Source: Aralia elata (lineage: Eukaryota > Streptophyta > Magnoliopsida > Apiales > Araliaceae). Taken from it: a DNA stretch of 64,000 bases. Each line of letters opens with the position of its first letter. Position 1 is the first letter of the stretch. The translations under genes and the position numbers were made by a program. The DNA lies in the NCBI GenBank assembly GCA_034770075.1, contig CM068387.1, forward strand, positions 79,795,971 through 79,859,970. Reading direction: 5' to 3'. Of the stretch, positions 23,841 through 36,830 are shown in pieces. The notes beneath the pieces were generated by a model that did not search any database, was not told the origin of the DNA, and worked only from the letters and a program-made list of their open reading frames with translations.

Positions 23841-25123
23841 TGTATCATAGAATCAAGAATTTAAAAATTCAGTATATATGAATATAATTCCAAATTACTA
23901 AAAACACTCCATAAATATAAAAATTCAGTCTGAGAATAAATAATCATAGAATCAAGAATTTAAAAATGTAGAACATGAATAAATTCCAACAAGAATGATA
24001 AAGAGGTGTGGTGTACAAGCAAAACAACATTCATGGCAAATGGGGCTTGAATCATGTCTTCTTTACTTGATGAGTGAGGAATGGTTACTGTATATATATA
24101 TATATATATAAAATATATTTTTTTCCCTATTTTGGTTTTGGTAATGAATAGATGGGTGTTAAGAAAGCAAGGTACCATTCATGAAATCAGTTTGTGCAAA
24201 AGGGAATTATTATTTTTTTTCTCTTTTTGCGCAGAGAGAGAGAGGGTTGAGTTTGGGTAAAATGAATTGAGGAAAAATGTGGGTATGCATGCTACTAGAT
24301 AAGAAATTTGGAAGTGCTGAATGGAATTGAGGGGTCTCCACACAGAAGACTTAATTATTTGTAGAGAGAGGTTGCTCTCTCTCTCCCTCTATAAATTTCG
24401 TGGGCGGGTGGGTGAGTGAGATATGGGTCATGGTTTAAAGAGAGAGAAAAGTTTGGTAACGTTTAAAAAACGTTCAAATTCACGTTTTATTACAGGGACG
24501 TGGGTGTTAAATGTTAGTTATAGTAATTTACTACTACCTCCATCCAAAAAAATCAATGTAATATTGATATTACCGCAGTATTTACATTATTTATTTTTTA
24601 AAAAATAATTAAATATTTTTTTTTTCAGGAATGTACCATTTAGAAAATATTTCTTTTTATGCTAAATATTTACATTCTGTTTTGGGACCTACAGTTAGAG
24701 AGAAAATGGAAATATAATTAATTTCATTGTTTTGAAAGATGAGAAGTACTATCATTTAATAGCACGTGAAGATATTTAAGCGTAGCTTTATTTTTATTTT
24801 CCCATACGCATTGCGTGTGCCAAGATTACTACTAGCCGTAAAGTTTGTGGATATGCAAAAACGGTGTCATTTCATATGCATACATTGTCCAAAAAAATTA
24901 CTGCATATATAGAAGGTAAAAGAAAATTTCGAAACAGTCAAATGAAAATTATTGTTTTGGAAATCATATAAGTAGACTAGAGATGAGGTGCCATCTTATA
25001 TAGAAAAATTATAGATGTTTTCTTTATTTATTTATTGAAATTCAATAAATACACTCCCAATTTTATCCGTTATAGTTTGATTATATAATAAATTTTAGTA
25101 TTTCATTATAAATTTAGTTTATA

Positions 25124-25383
25124 CTCCCTCCGTCCCAAATTAATTGCTCAGTTTTGACTTTTTTTTAAGTCAAATTGATTATTTTTAGAATTAATAATTA
25201 AGCATGTATAACTATATTTCTAAAATTATAAAAATTGAGGTTAGTAATAAATTGTATATACTTTCTTTTGGTTATAATCTCTTCGCCTATATTTTAACAA
25301 AAATAATAAAAAGATTAGTTTTAAAAATGGTCAATTTGACTTTAAAAAGTCAAAACTGAGCAATTAATTTGGGACGGAGGGAG
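25124..25383. mobile_element. Stowaway-like MITE, family A
   Basis: 260 bp with perfect long inverted ends, CTCCCTCCGTCCCAAATTAA and its complement, and TA duplications on each side (25122-25123, 25384-25385). Typical Tc1/mariner-derived MITE. Other copies are at 46983-47239 and 49609-49857. Confidence 0.9.
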
Positions 25384-26828
25384 TAGTAAGTATATCTGAG
25401 GATTCTGAGCTCGTGAACTTACTTGAGAATTGAGATGGTGAAAAATTGTATTGCTGCAAGATTAGGAGTATTTGGTTACCATTCAGAAAGGGTGCCCATT
25501 TCAGTGCTCTCCAATATAGAATTAGCCATTTTACATAAATGGAATTACCCACTACAATACATTAAAAAAATAATAGATTTAAAAGAATAGGAAGAAAATA
25601 AAATATCACAATATTTTTTTTATTTATGTCGAAGTGATAAATAAAAAAAAAAAGAATATTTTCTAGGTATCCGTCTTGCTTGTCAAATTATGAAGAAATG
25701 ATATAAAGTTTTTGTCCACACTAAAAAATATCTTCGATGACAAACAAAAAAATAATAACTTAAACGACGAGTTTTTACTTTGGATCTTAGCTGGGTCCAA
25801 ACAATATCACAAATCTGTTTCTTGGCTGTCATCATAATTAAATAGGCAATTCAATACTTGTGGAGAGGTATTTTAGCATATCCCTTGACCAATTATAAAT
25901 TTCCTTTCTATTGACATTCCTCTTTGTAACTCCCACAACTAAAATTAATAATCTTTTCATATTTTTTTTAACAACTGCGAACCACTTGATCCATTAGTTA
26001 ATTTATTTCTATTAATATAGAGATCGAGAGTTTAATTCTTATCGACAACAAATAAGTTATGAAGACAGGTCCAGGAAATAACAATACGCGATGAAAATTA
26101 AAGACAATAAATTATCCTCCTCCCCCACCTAAACCACCTCCCCTAAGTTAGGAGTGTGTTATTTTTACAAACTATTAAATTTTTCTTTCCCACATTCCTT
26201 TATTGATAAATAAGCTGAAACTATTACTCTTTTTGTTTATTAAAAAGAATCACATTTACAAAATTTATGAATTTAAGGATATGATTTTATTTATGTTTAT
26301 TATCAAATTTATTAGATGTCTTTTATTTATGTTTATTTTATTTATGTTTTTTTTATCAAATTTAAGGATATACAACATGATGGTAAAACTGTGATAAAAA
26401 AAAATTAAGAACATTATGTCTTGTTATATTATTATATAAAAAGAATGATATGTGAAAAGGAGGAGTATATAACAGAAATTATGTTCATACTATTAGTACA
26501 TATTTCCTTTTGGTCGTAGGTTCAGCTCTCATAGCTATCGGTTGAGTTATATTTCTTATTTATTGTGAAGCTTTATTTTTTTTCAATTATGAATTAGAAA
26601 TTTATTTGTAGTTGTAACGATATTTTTTTCAAAAGCGGGGTGTTCAACATTTTTAAAAAAATAAAATAATAAGAGATACATTTTTTATTTTTAAACTATA
26701 AAGTGACGTGAAATTATGAATATATCATTATCTCTATCATAAATTGATTGAGTATTATGCTACCATTACTAAATTAGTTATAAGTTTTGAAAGTTCAAAT
26801 TTTAATTTTAGAATGAAAGAAGTAAATA

Positions 26829-27075
26829 CTCTTTCCGTTTCAAAATATAAGATCATCATTGACTTTTTAAAGTCAACTTAAGGCATTTTTGAAATCAAAA
26901 TTAACATGAATTTCTTTAATATATAATGATAAATATTATAAATTATTTCAAAAGTACTATTCATTGTAAGATTCACTTTTTAATAATCTTTAATGAATCA
27001 TTTTAATTTTGAGTTTAAAAATAATTAATCAAATTGACTCTCAAAAATTAATAATGATCTTATCATTTGTATTAG
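26829..27075. mobile_element. Stowaway-like MITE, family C, eroded
   Basis: The left end CTCTTTCCGTTTCAAAATAT is preceded by TA; a matching but eroded inverted end (AATAATGATCTTATCATTT) lies near 27047-27066. Internal ATCATTGACTTTTTAAAGTC matches the copies at 29935 and about 45622. Confidence 0.55.
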
Positions 27076-27336
27076 GAATTTTAGAAGATTTTAGGAGCAT
27101 GAGTTTAGGAGTAATGTGTGCTGCTCGGTCATTGATTTACTTTCCTTGTATAGCACGAGTCCAAGTCTATAAAAGGCCCCAGCGTATCAGGCACGAGATG
27201 GTCGTTGATTTATTTTCCTTGTATCAGGATGAAAGGAAAACGTACACATCGGGAGCAACATATCATTTTCGTTTCCATATAAAATCATCAAAATTCTACT
27301 GATTCTAAGTACCATTTATCCAAATTCAGACACAAT

Positions 27337-27375
<39 letters not shown>

Positions 27376-27728
27376 TAAGTATTTTGGAGTATATGTTTTT
27401 GGTGATTATGTATATATAATACTCCAAATGAGTGCAGAGTTCTTAAAGTTTGAAACTTTGTTTTGCAGTTGCTAAGAAAGAGTTCAATGGATTATGTGCT
27501 TCTCTGATGTAATTAGAAGGCAAAAACACTTGATAAGGTGTTTGAGAGTTCACCACAAGAACTATAATCATCAAACTCAAATGAAATGAATGCAAGTTAA
27601 AACATGTAAACCCCATGCAGTAGATTGCATTTCACTAAAAAAAAAAATCAATAATGAACTTATATTTGGAGTGGAGGGAGTAAAAAATCGATAATCAAAA
27701 CTTCTAAAATATTTTACTTAACAAGTAC

Positions 27729-27991
27729 TCCCTCCATCTCGCAAAAACGGACTTAGTTTCACTTTTTCAGTCAAATTGATTATTTTTGTAATCGAAATTT
27801 ACATTATTTTTTTGGTAAATATAGGTGGAGAAACTATAACTATAAGAAACTACCTATGTCGAATTTACTACCACCTCCAAATTTTATAGGTTTAAAAATA
27901 TAAATAAATATGTTTAATTTTTAATTTTAAAATTAATGATTAATTTAACTAAAGAAATCAAACTAAGTTAATTTTTAAGTGACATATAGAG
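27729..27991. mobile_element. Stowaway-like MITE
   Basis: The left end CTCCCTCCATCTCGCAAAAA follows TA and the right end ATATAGAG precedes TA. Internal inverted parts around CTTAGTTTCACTTTTTCAGT and AACTAAGTTAATTTTTAAGT support one 263-bp element. Confidence 0.65.
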
Positions 27992-29934
27992 TAATAGATA
28001 ATTATATTAATCACCCAACCACATCGAACAGATGCTTTCCTACAAATCATGCATGTGCAACCCATGGTTCAGTCCCATTAAACACAATTTTTGGGACTAA
28101 CAACAACATAATGAAACTTTGAAACAACATGAGACGCAAAAGTACCATTTAGAAAGACCAAAAATCAACATATTTCTTCTTAATTATTTTTTCTTTTTTG
28201 TGTTCAACTTCCTCATCAACTTATCACCTCGGGAATGTCTTCATTGCAATCCAACTTTGAAATTTTCAATTGTCAAAGCATCCTCAACTTCTGCATCTTC
28301 AACATCATGTAAAAGTGAGAACCTTCCTTAGGATTCATGGCTTGGATTTTATTTGTAGGCCTCGGGGAACATAACTTAAAACATTTGACTTAGTACGCAA
28401 GTACGACGATAGGCTTTTGATTTTTATTTTTTTTCCCCTGATTTGCTTTTAAGTAGTGCCGTAGACTCTTCAATCTACTATGGTGTTCCTTACGATTATA
28501 AGTAGGCATCGCGATAAAATCATATCACATCTTAACTGAACACTACAAAAGTTATGTTTTTTTTTTTGTGGCTAACTCTTTTCTATATTGGTGGAATTTA
28601 TGGAATTTATGATAACGATGATTTTTGCTTCAATTGCGCTTTCATCTTGTCGATTCTCTAGAGAACTTTGACTCTAACGAACTTTGATCAAAAGGTGAAG
28701 GCTAAGAAAATTTGTATAAAATCAAATATTAGAAATTTTGGCACTTAGCACCAAATAATGTAACAAAGATCGAAAAAACAAAAAGGAATACATATTCCCA
28801 TATAGAATGGGTAAGAAAACACACTATAGAAACAAAACTTTTACAAATCAATAATCTGGACGAAAAAATAAAATAAAAATTACAACGCTTTATGAAGAGA
28901 ACCTATACTTAATGACCAAATAAAACATTAATTATTTTAAAAAACAATCCCCGAATTAAAATTTATAACTAGAATTATAGTTTTTAATATACCATTACTT
29001 GTATGGTATATAGATTAAAATCATGGTTCAGAAATTCGTTCGAATCATGAATTAAATATTATCATGTTATGACTACTATATTTTTTAATAAATATAAAAA
29101 AAAATGTGTACAGATTTTAATTTTTTTAAAAAGAATATTGTTTTAAACATATATCTTTAATTTGGAAACGAATGGAGTCCAGGATAATCCATCAAAGGCC
29201 AACAAAACCTAAGTTCGGGGTATGATTATACTCAAATATTGCACCATATACTTATTTAAAAATTAGCCCTACCCTTCGTTCCAGAAACACATCCAATTAT
29301 TTTTTAGGTAACTTTATAATTAATTCTGAATTAAAATTTGGGTCAGACTTCACCAATAGCACTTTAATGGTCAAAATTTCTAAGTAATGTTGATATGATT
29401 ATATATAGGAGTGAAATTGTTCTCTAACGTATAAGATTGTACAGTTTGGAAAATCGCTTAGAAGATTATGTTGAGTTTTAATCTTTAGAATATTAAGTTC
29501 TACCTGCTATGGGTTCCATCTTTGTAGACTAGTGCATTATGTTTAGAAATTAGAATTATTAAATCAGGGAGTTCAACAACTATATTGAGGAGGGTTGGTG
29601 TCCTTTGCCAAATCTAGTACACCAAAACCTATCGCATGCATGTGCTTCTGTTTCCCCACCATCACCTCAGCTAAGGAACCTCTCTTTCATCATATTGCAC
29701 TTGAATGTTTTATTTTATTTTTTATAAATAATAATAATAATAATAAAGACACCTTGATTGGAGTTTAATGAAGACCAATTCAGGAATTCTAATCAACTTA
29801 CACAAATCTCATTTTACTTGTATTATAATCTCTCATTTTTTGCCCATTCCCATGGTATACGTTCTAAAATTAGATATACGTTTTAAATTATTTAAGTTAA
29901 TTTATATAATTTACAACTAATGCCTAAATTTATA

Positions 29935-30167
29935 CTATCTCCATTTTAAAATAATAAAATCATTGTTGACTTTTAAAAATTAATTTAAAACATTTACAAA
30001 CTTAAAATTAAAATATTTCATAAAAAATTATGAAACAATAAATATTACGATAAGTAGTACTTCTACGGTAGCTTATAATATTTCTCATTAATATTGACTA
30101 AAATTAAAAAACATCATGTCAAATTTGAAAAGGTAAATAATAAAATTATATTTTAGAACGGAGAGAA
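29935..30167. mobile_element. Stowaway-like MITE, family C
   Basis: 233 bp; ends CTATCTCCATTTTAAAATAA and TTATATTTTAGAACGGAGAG, flanked by TA. Internal CATTGTTGACTTTTAAAAAT is shared with the element near 45.6 kb. Confidence 0.7.
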
Positions 30168-30620
30168 TATAATTTACGAATATATATTTCAATGGGTTTC
30201 GAAGATAAAAATCCTTTATTGGCCCATAAACTCACCTAGGTAAATCCATTTGCTTATTCCTTCTTTCTTTTATTCTTACTAAGCATCTGAACCATGAATT
30301 GTCTTCTTATGACTCATCAATCCAATAGATGTATTTTTGGAAAAAACTGTTCAAGGAAAAAGCAATCCCCTCTCTCGTTACCAATTGATCCTCAGACCTA
30401 CCCCCTTGTTGCTCCATCAACTAAATTTATTCTTAGATCTTGTTCGTGAAATTGATAAAAAAATATCTTTATAAATTCTTCTAATTTTTAGTTAACCATA
30501 GACATATTTTAATCAATGGTCGCATAGTAGATATAGCAAGTTATCGCTGCAAACCCCGAGATATTATTACGGCGAGGGACGAAGAAAATTCTAGAACTCT
30601 GATTCAAAATTCTCTCCATT

Positions 30621-30841
30621 AACCACAACAAGTGGCGCAGTGGTGCAAGCCACCCTGGGAACGAACCGTAAACTCGGACGACTCAGAATCGACTCCCACT
30701 AGCAACATTTGGAGGGACACTAAAAATGCTCCGTTGTGGCCACGGGGACGCTCGCGCAAGCCCGTATGAAAAGGCTGACCCGGGTTCGGCGGGATTAGTC
30801 TGGATGCGTCCGGGAAACCCACGGTTAAAAAAAAAAAAAAA
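30621..30841 (+). mobile_element. tRNA-derived SINE, copy 1
   Basis: A 221-bp element with a pol III A box TGGCGCAGTGG (30633-30643), a B-box-like GAATCGACTCC near 30686-30696 and a terminal A-run (about 30827-30841). It is flanked by a perfect 10-bp duplication TCTCTCCATT (30611-30620, 30842-30851), the mark of LINE-dependent retroposition. A second copy is at 48462. It has no intact tRNA structure. Confidence 0.9.
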
Positions 30842-31639
30842 TCTCTCCATTCGTCCTCTCATGTGTGTGTGTGTGTGTGTGTCTATATATATATATATAA
30901 TTATTATAATTTAGTTGTTGCTCTGTGCATAGCTTAAATTTCGTACTGGTTACTCAATTGAGTATAAACACCGTAATTTTAGAAACATGCACAATAAGCT
31001 AACACATATGGAGTTGCTACTCCAATAGAAATTATTCATACGGTCATAGCTTTAAAAATATCCTTAAAACATACTTGTACGATTATAGAAAAACACCCAA
31101 GACTCCTCATACACAAAACATCTTATATTACAAAGACACAAAAGGTGATAATAGTTTCTTCAGTAGATACTACCTATATTAATGTCGGCTTTCACTTTCA
31201 TTTTTGTAGCTCTCTTGCATTTCAACACCCGGGGTAATTCACCACAAACACCTACAAATGTCAATTATTTGAGCATTAGCATGAATAAACAACTTGCACC
31301 GTAGGCATGATCAAGTGAAACAATATGCTGTGCATTTAGACTCTCACCTCCAACAGCCAATTCTTAATAATGTATACGTTTTACGTAACCTGTCAAAAGA
31401 AAGCCGTCCTTTCAATTCAAATCCACCATCAAATGCAAGAATTAACATCCTTGACAAAACTAAGAAAGATCCAACGAGAGGGAGATAAAATCAAGTACCA
31501 AAAATAAGCATGCAATAACTGTAACTACTAGAAATGAAACAGTATTTTCACATGGGCACCATCAATATTCAATCCTCAATCACACGGAAACCTAATGTTA
31601 CACTCACATTGTCATGTTTGCAGTCCATTTATTCCTTGC

Positions 31640-32422
31640 TTAAGAATCTTCAGGTGGTTGCTGTTGTTGTGGCCACATCTGTGGAGCCATGTAAGGACGA
31701 GGTTGCTGGCCATAAAGGGCTTGATCAACAGGCTTACCCATGTACATACCTGAAGATCCAACCTGTGCAGCATGCTGTGGAGGCATATAATAGTAAGGAA
31801 GCCCCTCAGCTGGACCTCCTATAGGAAGGGGCCCTCTTGGAATTGTCGCAGCAAGAACCTCATCTTTCAAATCCTCCCTTGGAACAATATCAACCAAGAA
31901 ATCAAATATATCAGTCCTTGTGATGGCTGCCGCAATATCATTTTTTTGAAGTGTCCTCCTCTTGTTCTCCTCTGTGTGATTCCATGACCGCAATGTCAAC
32001 TCAAGGATAAACATCTCACAGGCACGGGCAAATATGACTGGAGCTTCAGCTGATATCATTCTTACATCCTCATCTGCTTTCATAATCTTCTTGATCCTGG
32101 CCAACGGCAAACTATGGTTCTTAAAATCAGTTACCTGCTCAATTTCTTGGTACTGGCTTGCCCAAAAATTCTGGAGTTGTTGCTGCAATTGCTGTTGCTG
32201 CTGCTGGTGGATGTGCTGATAAGCAAGTTGGTGCTGTGCAAGCTGAGCAGGAGAGGATGGAAGACCTGCTGTCTGCGGAGACTGAATTGATCCAGCTGAT
32301 GCTGGTGGAGAGGGTCCCATCATTTGGTTAGCTTGATAGGGAGACACACCATATTGTTGCATCTGAGCTGAGCTACCCACCACCCCCATACCCTGGGGTG
32401 GTCCATGCCCTTGTTGATCCAT
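31640..32422 (-). CDS. NF-YC: Nuclear transcription factor Y subunit C (NF-YC3/NF-YC9 type)
   Basis: One coding exon of 260 residues. The histone-fold core (about 98-184) has SLPLARIKKIMKADEDVRMI, FARACEMFILELTLRSW, KNDIAAAITRTDIFDFL and VPRED, near-identical to plant NF-YC3/9 as I recall them. The N-terminus is Gln/Pro-rich, with a Q-run at 73-78 and more Gln to 82, and the C-terminus is Pro/Gln-rich. Both are normal for the family. NF-YC pairs with NF-YB, then recruits NF-YA to CCAAT boxes or CONSTANS-type partners; plant members act in flowering, light and hormone responses. The ATG at 32422 follows a splice acceptor (TTATAG at 32436-32441), so the leader is spliced. This gene is not part of the remembered Arabidopsis neighbourhood of the other loci and may be a lineage-specific arrival. 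Confidence 0.95.
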   Translation of the reverse strand: MDQQGHGPPQGMGVVGSSAQMQQYGVSPYQANQMMGPSPPASAGSIQSPQTAGLPSSPAQLAQHQLAYQHIHQQQQQQLQQQLQNFWASQYQEIEQVTDFKNHSLPLARIKKIMKADEDVRMISAEAPVIFARACEMFILELTLRSWNHTEENKRRTLQKNDIAAAITRTDIFDFLVDIVPREDLKDEVLAATIPRGPLPIGGPAEGLPYYYMPPQHAAQVGSSGMYMGKPVDQALYGQQPRPYMAPQMWPQQQQPPEDS

Positions 32423-34862
32423 TTTCGGTTATAGGCTATAACCAAAACAATCAGAAACACGAAATGTATTTTTGGAACATATTAAAATATGTACCAAGAA
32501 ATATCAAAAGAAAGGCCACACAAAGTTGGACGGAGGGAGTATATGAGAGAAGGTAGCTCACTACCCAGGAAAAAGGTCCAAATTAATAAATGTCCTAGAC
32601 TCCTAGCAATGTTCATAATGAAATGTTTACACTGTTGGCTGTTGCAAGTATTAATTTTGACAAATCAAGAAATCATACTTCCCAAGTCAGATGTTTTACC
32701 TACCTCCATCCCATCCCCCCTAAACCACCATCTTCTTTTATTGCAAAATGGCAGCAGTAAAATGAACATAGGCTAACCCCCAAGGAGAACTCAAAATAAC
32801 CATATCAAACAGTATAAACTTGTAACAAATGAAACATTTACCCACATTAAATTTCCCTCGTCAACAAGAGTTTGTTCCTCTCCTTAGCATCAAAATATAA
32901 TTTTATCCTACCTCTCAATACTTAACACATCTTAACATTACATTCCAATTATGTCATCATAAAATAAGTCTTGTTTAGTACCACACTCCAAAAACTGGTT
33001 GCAGCTCCCAATCACATAAGTACAATCAGGCAGGTGTTCTTACTTGGATACAGTTAACAGGCTGAGCTTGGATCACCATCAACAAGACAAAGTACACTGA
33101 TAAATGGAAAAGGAAAAAAAGGGAACAAAGTTCGTTTCTTTTCTTGCATTTAAAGAGCTAAAAGAAAGATGCAAAAACTTATTGGAAAGTTTTTTCAACC
33201 TCAGTTTCTAATCACACACATCGCTAAAAGTCTACATAGTTACCCACTCAGGGTTTGCTGAGATGACAGGATCACATCTGGGGCCCTAAATTGACTTAGT
33301 TACACAAATGTGCTTCATTATTACCTGGATACATACTATTTGTTATTTAAGTTAGGTGATAATAGTATCCAAGTTTGACTACGAAGTACAAATCAAAGCT
33401 CATCAATTGATTGAGCTTGAATCACAATGGTTTATCATGTATTCTTGTCTAAGTCCATATCATACTACTAGATGGCTCAATAAAACCAAACATTCTGAGC
33501 TCGACTCAGAATTGGCAGGATCATTACCTAGCTATCAAAAACTCAAATTTATTAGGAGCTCAACAATATTGAGCCAAAAGCATCCTAATGATTGATTCGA
33601 CTAGACAAAATAACACCTCTAAACCCAATTGTTGTGAGGCCATAAGCCACAACACATTCCATTAAATGATAAAAAAACAGAGAATTAACAACAAAATTCA
33701 GGAAGAATTAGAATATGCCAATTTATCAACACCATGTCAAATACAAAAGTTACAATAGCCATAAATGAAAAGAAAATAAAACCACACATCATATAACTTT
33801 GCAATTTGTCCCAAAAGCTATTACAGAGGATTTCATAATTGTCTACCACAATTATCACTTTAAACCTTGAAAGTAAGCCAAGGTTATGGTAGAGGGGGTG
33901 ATTATCCCATATGTTCAAAAAGAAAATTAAAATCCGACGCATACTGCAATGCCCACATTAGACACACAGGCTATCTATCAAATGTTAAGTATATCATTTC
34001 TACACTTTTTATAAATTTCTATACTTCATAACTTTTTTAGGAAACATAAATTAAAATGAACAACAATCAGTAAGGATAATTATAAGTAGCTAAAATAAAT
34101 GTTTGCTATATGAAGATTCCTATAATATTGATTTACAATTTTCAGTTCCTTCAATTGAAAAAAGACAATAATAACCAAAACAAAAAACCAATGTTCTAAA
34201 AAACGCTAGGCGGTGTAGGGAGCTTCGTAAAGTTTAAATCTTTGATGCCATGAATCATATATGACAAAAGCCTATGGGTTGCATGACATCTCACAATGTC
34301 ACTACATCCAATTTTTAATGCCACATCGTGGGTTTAAGCAGTATTGTTTTTGGAATTACACTGGTATTTCAGACTGACTCAGCCTAATCAACTGAAGATG
34401 TTTAACCCAACTCAAAGTCAGCTGACGATATTACCCTTAACTATGCCAACATGTTCTTGGTAACAAAAAACCAGTAAACAACATACTTCAGTTCCATAAC
34501 TAGAATAAAAAGACTGCAACTTGAACCATTAAAACAAAAGCATAAATAAAATTTTCACATTAAAAACCAAGCAATCAACACAGTGTAAACATAAATTTTC
34601 ACATGTAGCACTGTTCATCACCTCAAAGCAGCAGCTGAAATTACCACACCCCAAATTAAACAGTCACCTCCAGACATATCAACTACAAAATCTACTCTTT
34701 AATTTTATCTACTATCACAATTACTATGCTTAAAACATATAAGACAAAACCTATACCAGATGCCACATAATATGAAATCTATAGAGCAATCAATTCATCA
34801 TTTTTAGTTGATATACATAGAAAAACACTAATACCCTTGTAAGAACAAAACTAAATTAATAC

Positions 34863-34912
34863 CTTTACAGCTCTGTTACTCTAAATTTTCGATCTTGCTT
34901 CACGACCGAATC
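34863..34912 (-). other. Probable 5'UTR exon 2 of the NF-YC gene
   Basis: A 50-nt segment on the minus strand is bounded by ...GATTATAG upstream and GTATTAATTTAG downstream, good acceptor and donor sites. It joins to the coding exon across a 2.4-kb intron (32436-34862). It is inferred from splice-site quality only. Confidence 0.5.
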
Positions 34913-35002
34913 CTATAATCAAGAACAAATAATTCAGCTAGTACAGTAAACTGAAATCACAATCTGAATTTAATTCAAATCAAATACATATACAAATCGT
35001 AC

Positions 35003-35105
35003 CTCTGATTTGATGTTGAGGATTAGAGTTTAGTGAGAGAGAGAAATTAGCTAGGGTTTGGAATACAGAGATGAGAGAACTAACTTAATATATTCAGTGA
35101 AAGTG
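35003..35105 (-). other. Probable 5'UTR exon 1 of the NF-YC gene
   Basis: A CT-rich leader on the minus strand (CTAGCTAATTTCTCTCTCTC) ends at a donor GTACGATTTG (35002). The upstream limit is estimated at about 30 nt below the TATA-like run at 35130-35140. Confidence 0.5.
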
Positions 35106-35129
35106 GATGTTGACACACATATACGACGA

Positions 35130-35140
35130 ATATATATATA
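35130..35140 (-). promoter_or_regulatory. TATA-like box of NF-YC
   Basis: A run of TATATATATA on the minus strand, 25-35 bp above the CT-rich leader and NF-YC exon 1. The placement is right but AT repeats are common here. Confidence 0.4.
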
Positions 35141-36599
35141 GATAGATAGATTTAGAGAGAGAAAGAGAGACTATGAAAAGTCTTAATAATGAAAGCGCGA
35201 GTTTGGTACTTGGCTTCTACAAACTCAAAATTTCCACCCAAATCTGACCTAAAAATTATGCATTTGACCCTCGTCTCTTTTTTGGTATTTTTTTTTTCTT
35301 TTTTCTTTTATTGGCGGTTTTACCCTTTATGACTATGTCTAATAATTAGACTTTTTCCTTTCTCCACCAAGACAAGTGCACCAAATAATAATATATGTTA
35401 ATGAAAGTATCTATAAAGTTATTGATAAATAATTACAAAATATCTAAATCTTTATTTATATCTTACTTTGTGTTATAAAACTTTAATAGTAGTTATCTGA
35501 ATATTTATTCTCTTGCAATTTTGGGAAAACAAAGAAAGCAGAAAAAAACAGAGAGATTAGAGAGAATCAGAGCTATTAAAAGTTGCCACTGTATATAGGC
35601 AAATGCCTTGGCCCACGGATGAAGAATGAAAGGAGGAAATCATTTTATAATACTTTGTTTTATTGTTTTTGTTTGTTTATTTCTAAAACTTTTACTAATG
35701 CGAGAGATAACATAATTACGAATAATTTAACATATTAAAGATGATAATTTAGTGATAAAGATTTAATCTTTTTTAACAGAAGTTAAAATTCATAAAATGC
35801 TATATATTAAAGTAATAATATTCGTTGTAAAAAAGAATAGTTCAAATTATGTTGGGTTGTGAAAACAAATTTGAGGAAGTATATAGTTCACATTTTACAG
35901 TATACATTTGTTTGACAATGGAACTTAGTAATCCTTAAACGTGAAATGGTAATCAAATCCTATTTTCGAGGATATATATTTTGTGTACATAATTAAAAAT
36001 TTTAAATACTCTGTACAATTATGTACACATGATTTACAACACTTTGATTATTTTTTTAGTGATGGACTCCTAAGCTCCTATTTGTCCATAAAGGGGTTGT
36101 AGTAAAATATTTTTTCACAATTAAAGTGGAAAGCTGATATTATTTTTCATAACTAAAAATATCATTAATTTATAAACCATATTCTATGTAAACCAATCAA
36201 CTGGGCTTTATACTATATATTAGTCCAATCCCAAGTCCCCACTAAGCCAATTCTGAAGAATGTGATCTTTTAAGTTTTGTCCAATGGGCCTTGTCACTTC
36301 CTGGTATCCACTAAGCTGTACCCTTATTCCACCAAAAGATTCTGGACAAATTTACTTCTTTTTTGCGTAATCAGTTGTAAGTGTCCAGCCCAACATAATT
36401 ATTATTGCCTTGCTGCTTATTGTTTCTATTCTTGCATTGATTAATTCGCAATGAGTATATCTTTGTATACATATAAATAGGCTGCAAACGATCCGAACCG
36501 AACCGAACTTTGTCGAACTCGAACCGAACTCGAACACTATGAGTCGAACTCGAACATGTTCGATTAACATAATCGAACCAACACCCATGTGCGAGTTCG

Positions 36600-36830
36600 A
36601 ATCGATAGATGTTCGCGAACACAATCGAACATGGTCGTGTTCGCGAACATAGTCGAACATGGTCATGTTCGCGAACACAGTCGAACATGGTCGTGTTCGC
36701 GAACATGACCATGCTCGCGAACATCACTCTGTTCGCGAACGTCATTTTGTTCGCGAACATGACCATATTCGCGAACATCACTTTGTTTCCGAACATGACC
36801 ATGTTCGCGAACATTATCATGAATATTTGA
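36600..36830. repeat. Tandem array built on the palindrome TTCGCGAA
   Basis: TTCGCGAA or one-base variants occur about ten times, first at about 28-bp spacing (GAACATGGTCGTGTTCGCGA units) and then closer to 18-20 bp. Both strands read open, giving FANMTMFANI-like peptide artefacts. It belongs to the left arm of the 36479-38655 element. Confidence 0.85.

Larger units (their letters stand above)
23841..31639. other. 7.8-kb intergenic region rich in MITEs
   Basis: No gene recognised. Contents that can be supported are a (TA)n tract at about 24091-24110, Stowaway-like elements at 25124-25383, 26829-27075, 27729-27991 and 29935-30167, a (TA)n tract at about 27342-27373 and a SINE at 30621-30841. 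Stretches such as 28200-28550 are less AT-rich but show no coding pattern. The first few hundred bases upstream of 23840 include CT/GA runs likely to belong to the TBL promoter and leader. Confidence 0.55.

Noticed and set aside
28541..28570. CACTACAAAA sequence resembling a CACTA transposon end
   Set aside because: No matching inverted end or 3-bp duplication could be found nearby.
30633..30700. Possible tRNA gene at the A and B boxes
   Set aside because: No cloverleaf, no anticodon arm, and the segment is the head of a SINE with poly(A) tail and target duplication.
31534..31824. Plus-strand 96-aa frame at the NF-YC 3' end
   Set aside because: Antisense shadow of the NF-YC coding exon and its 3' flank.
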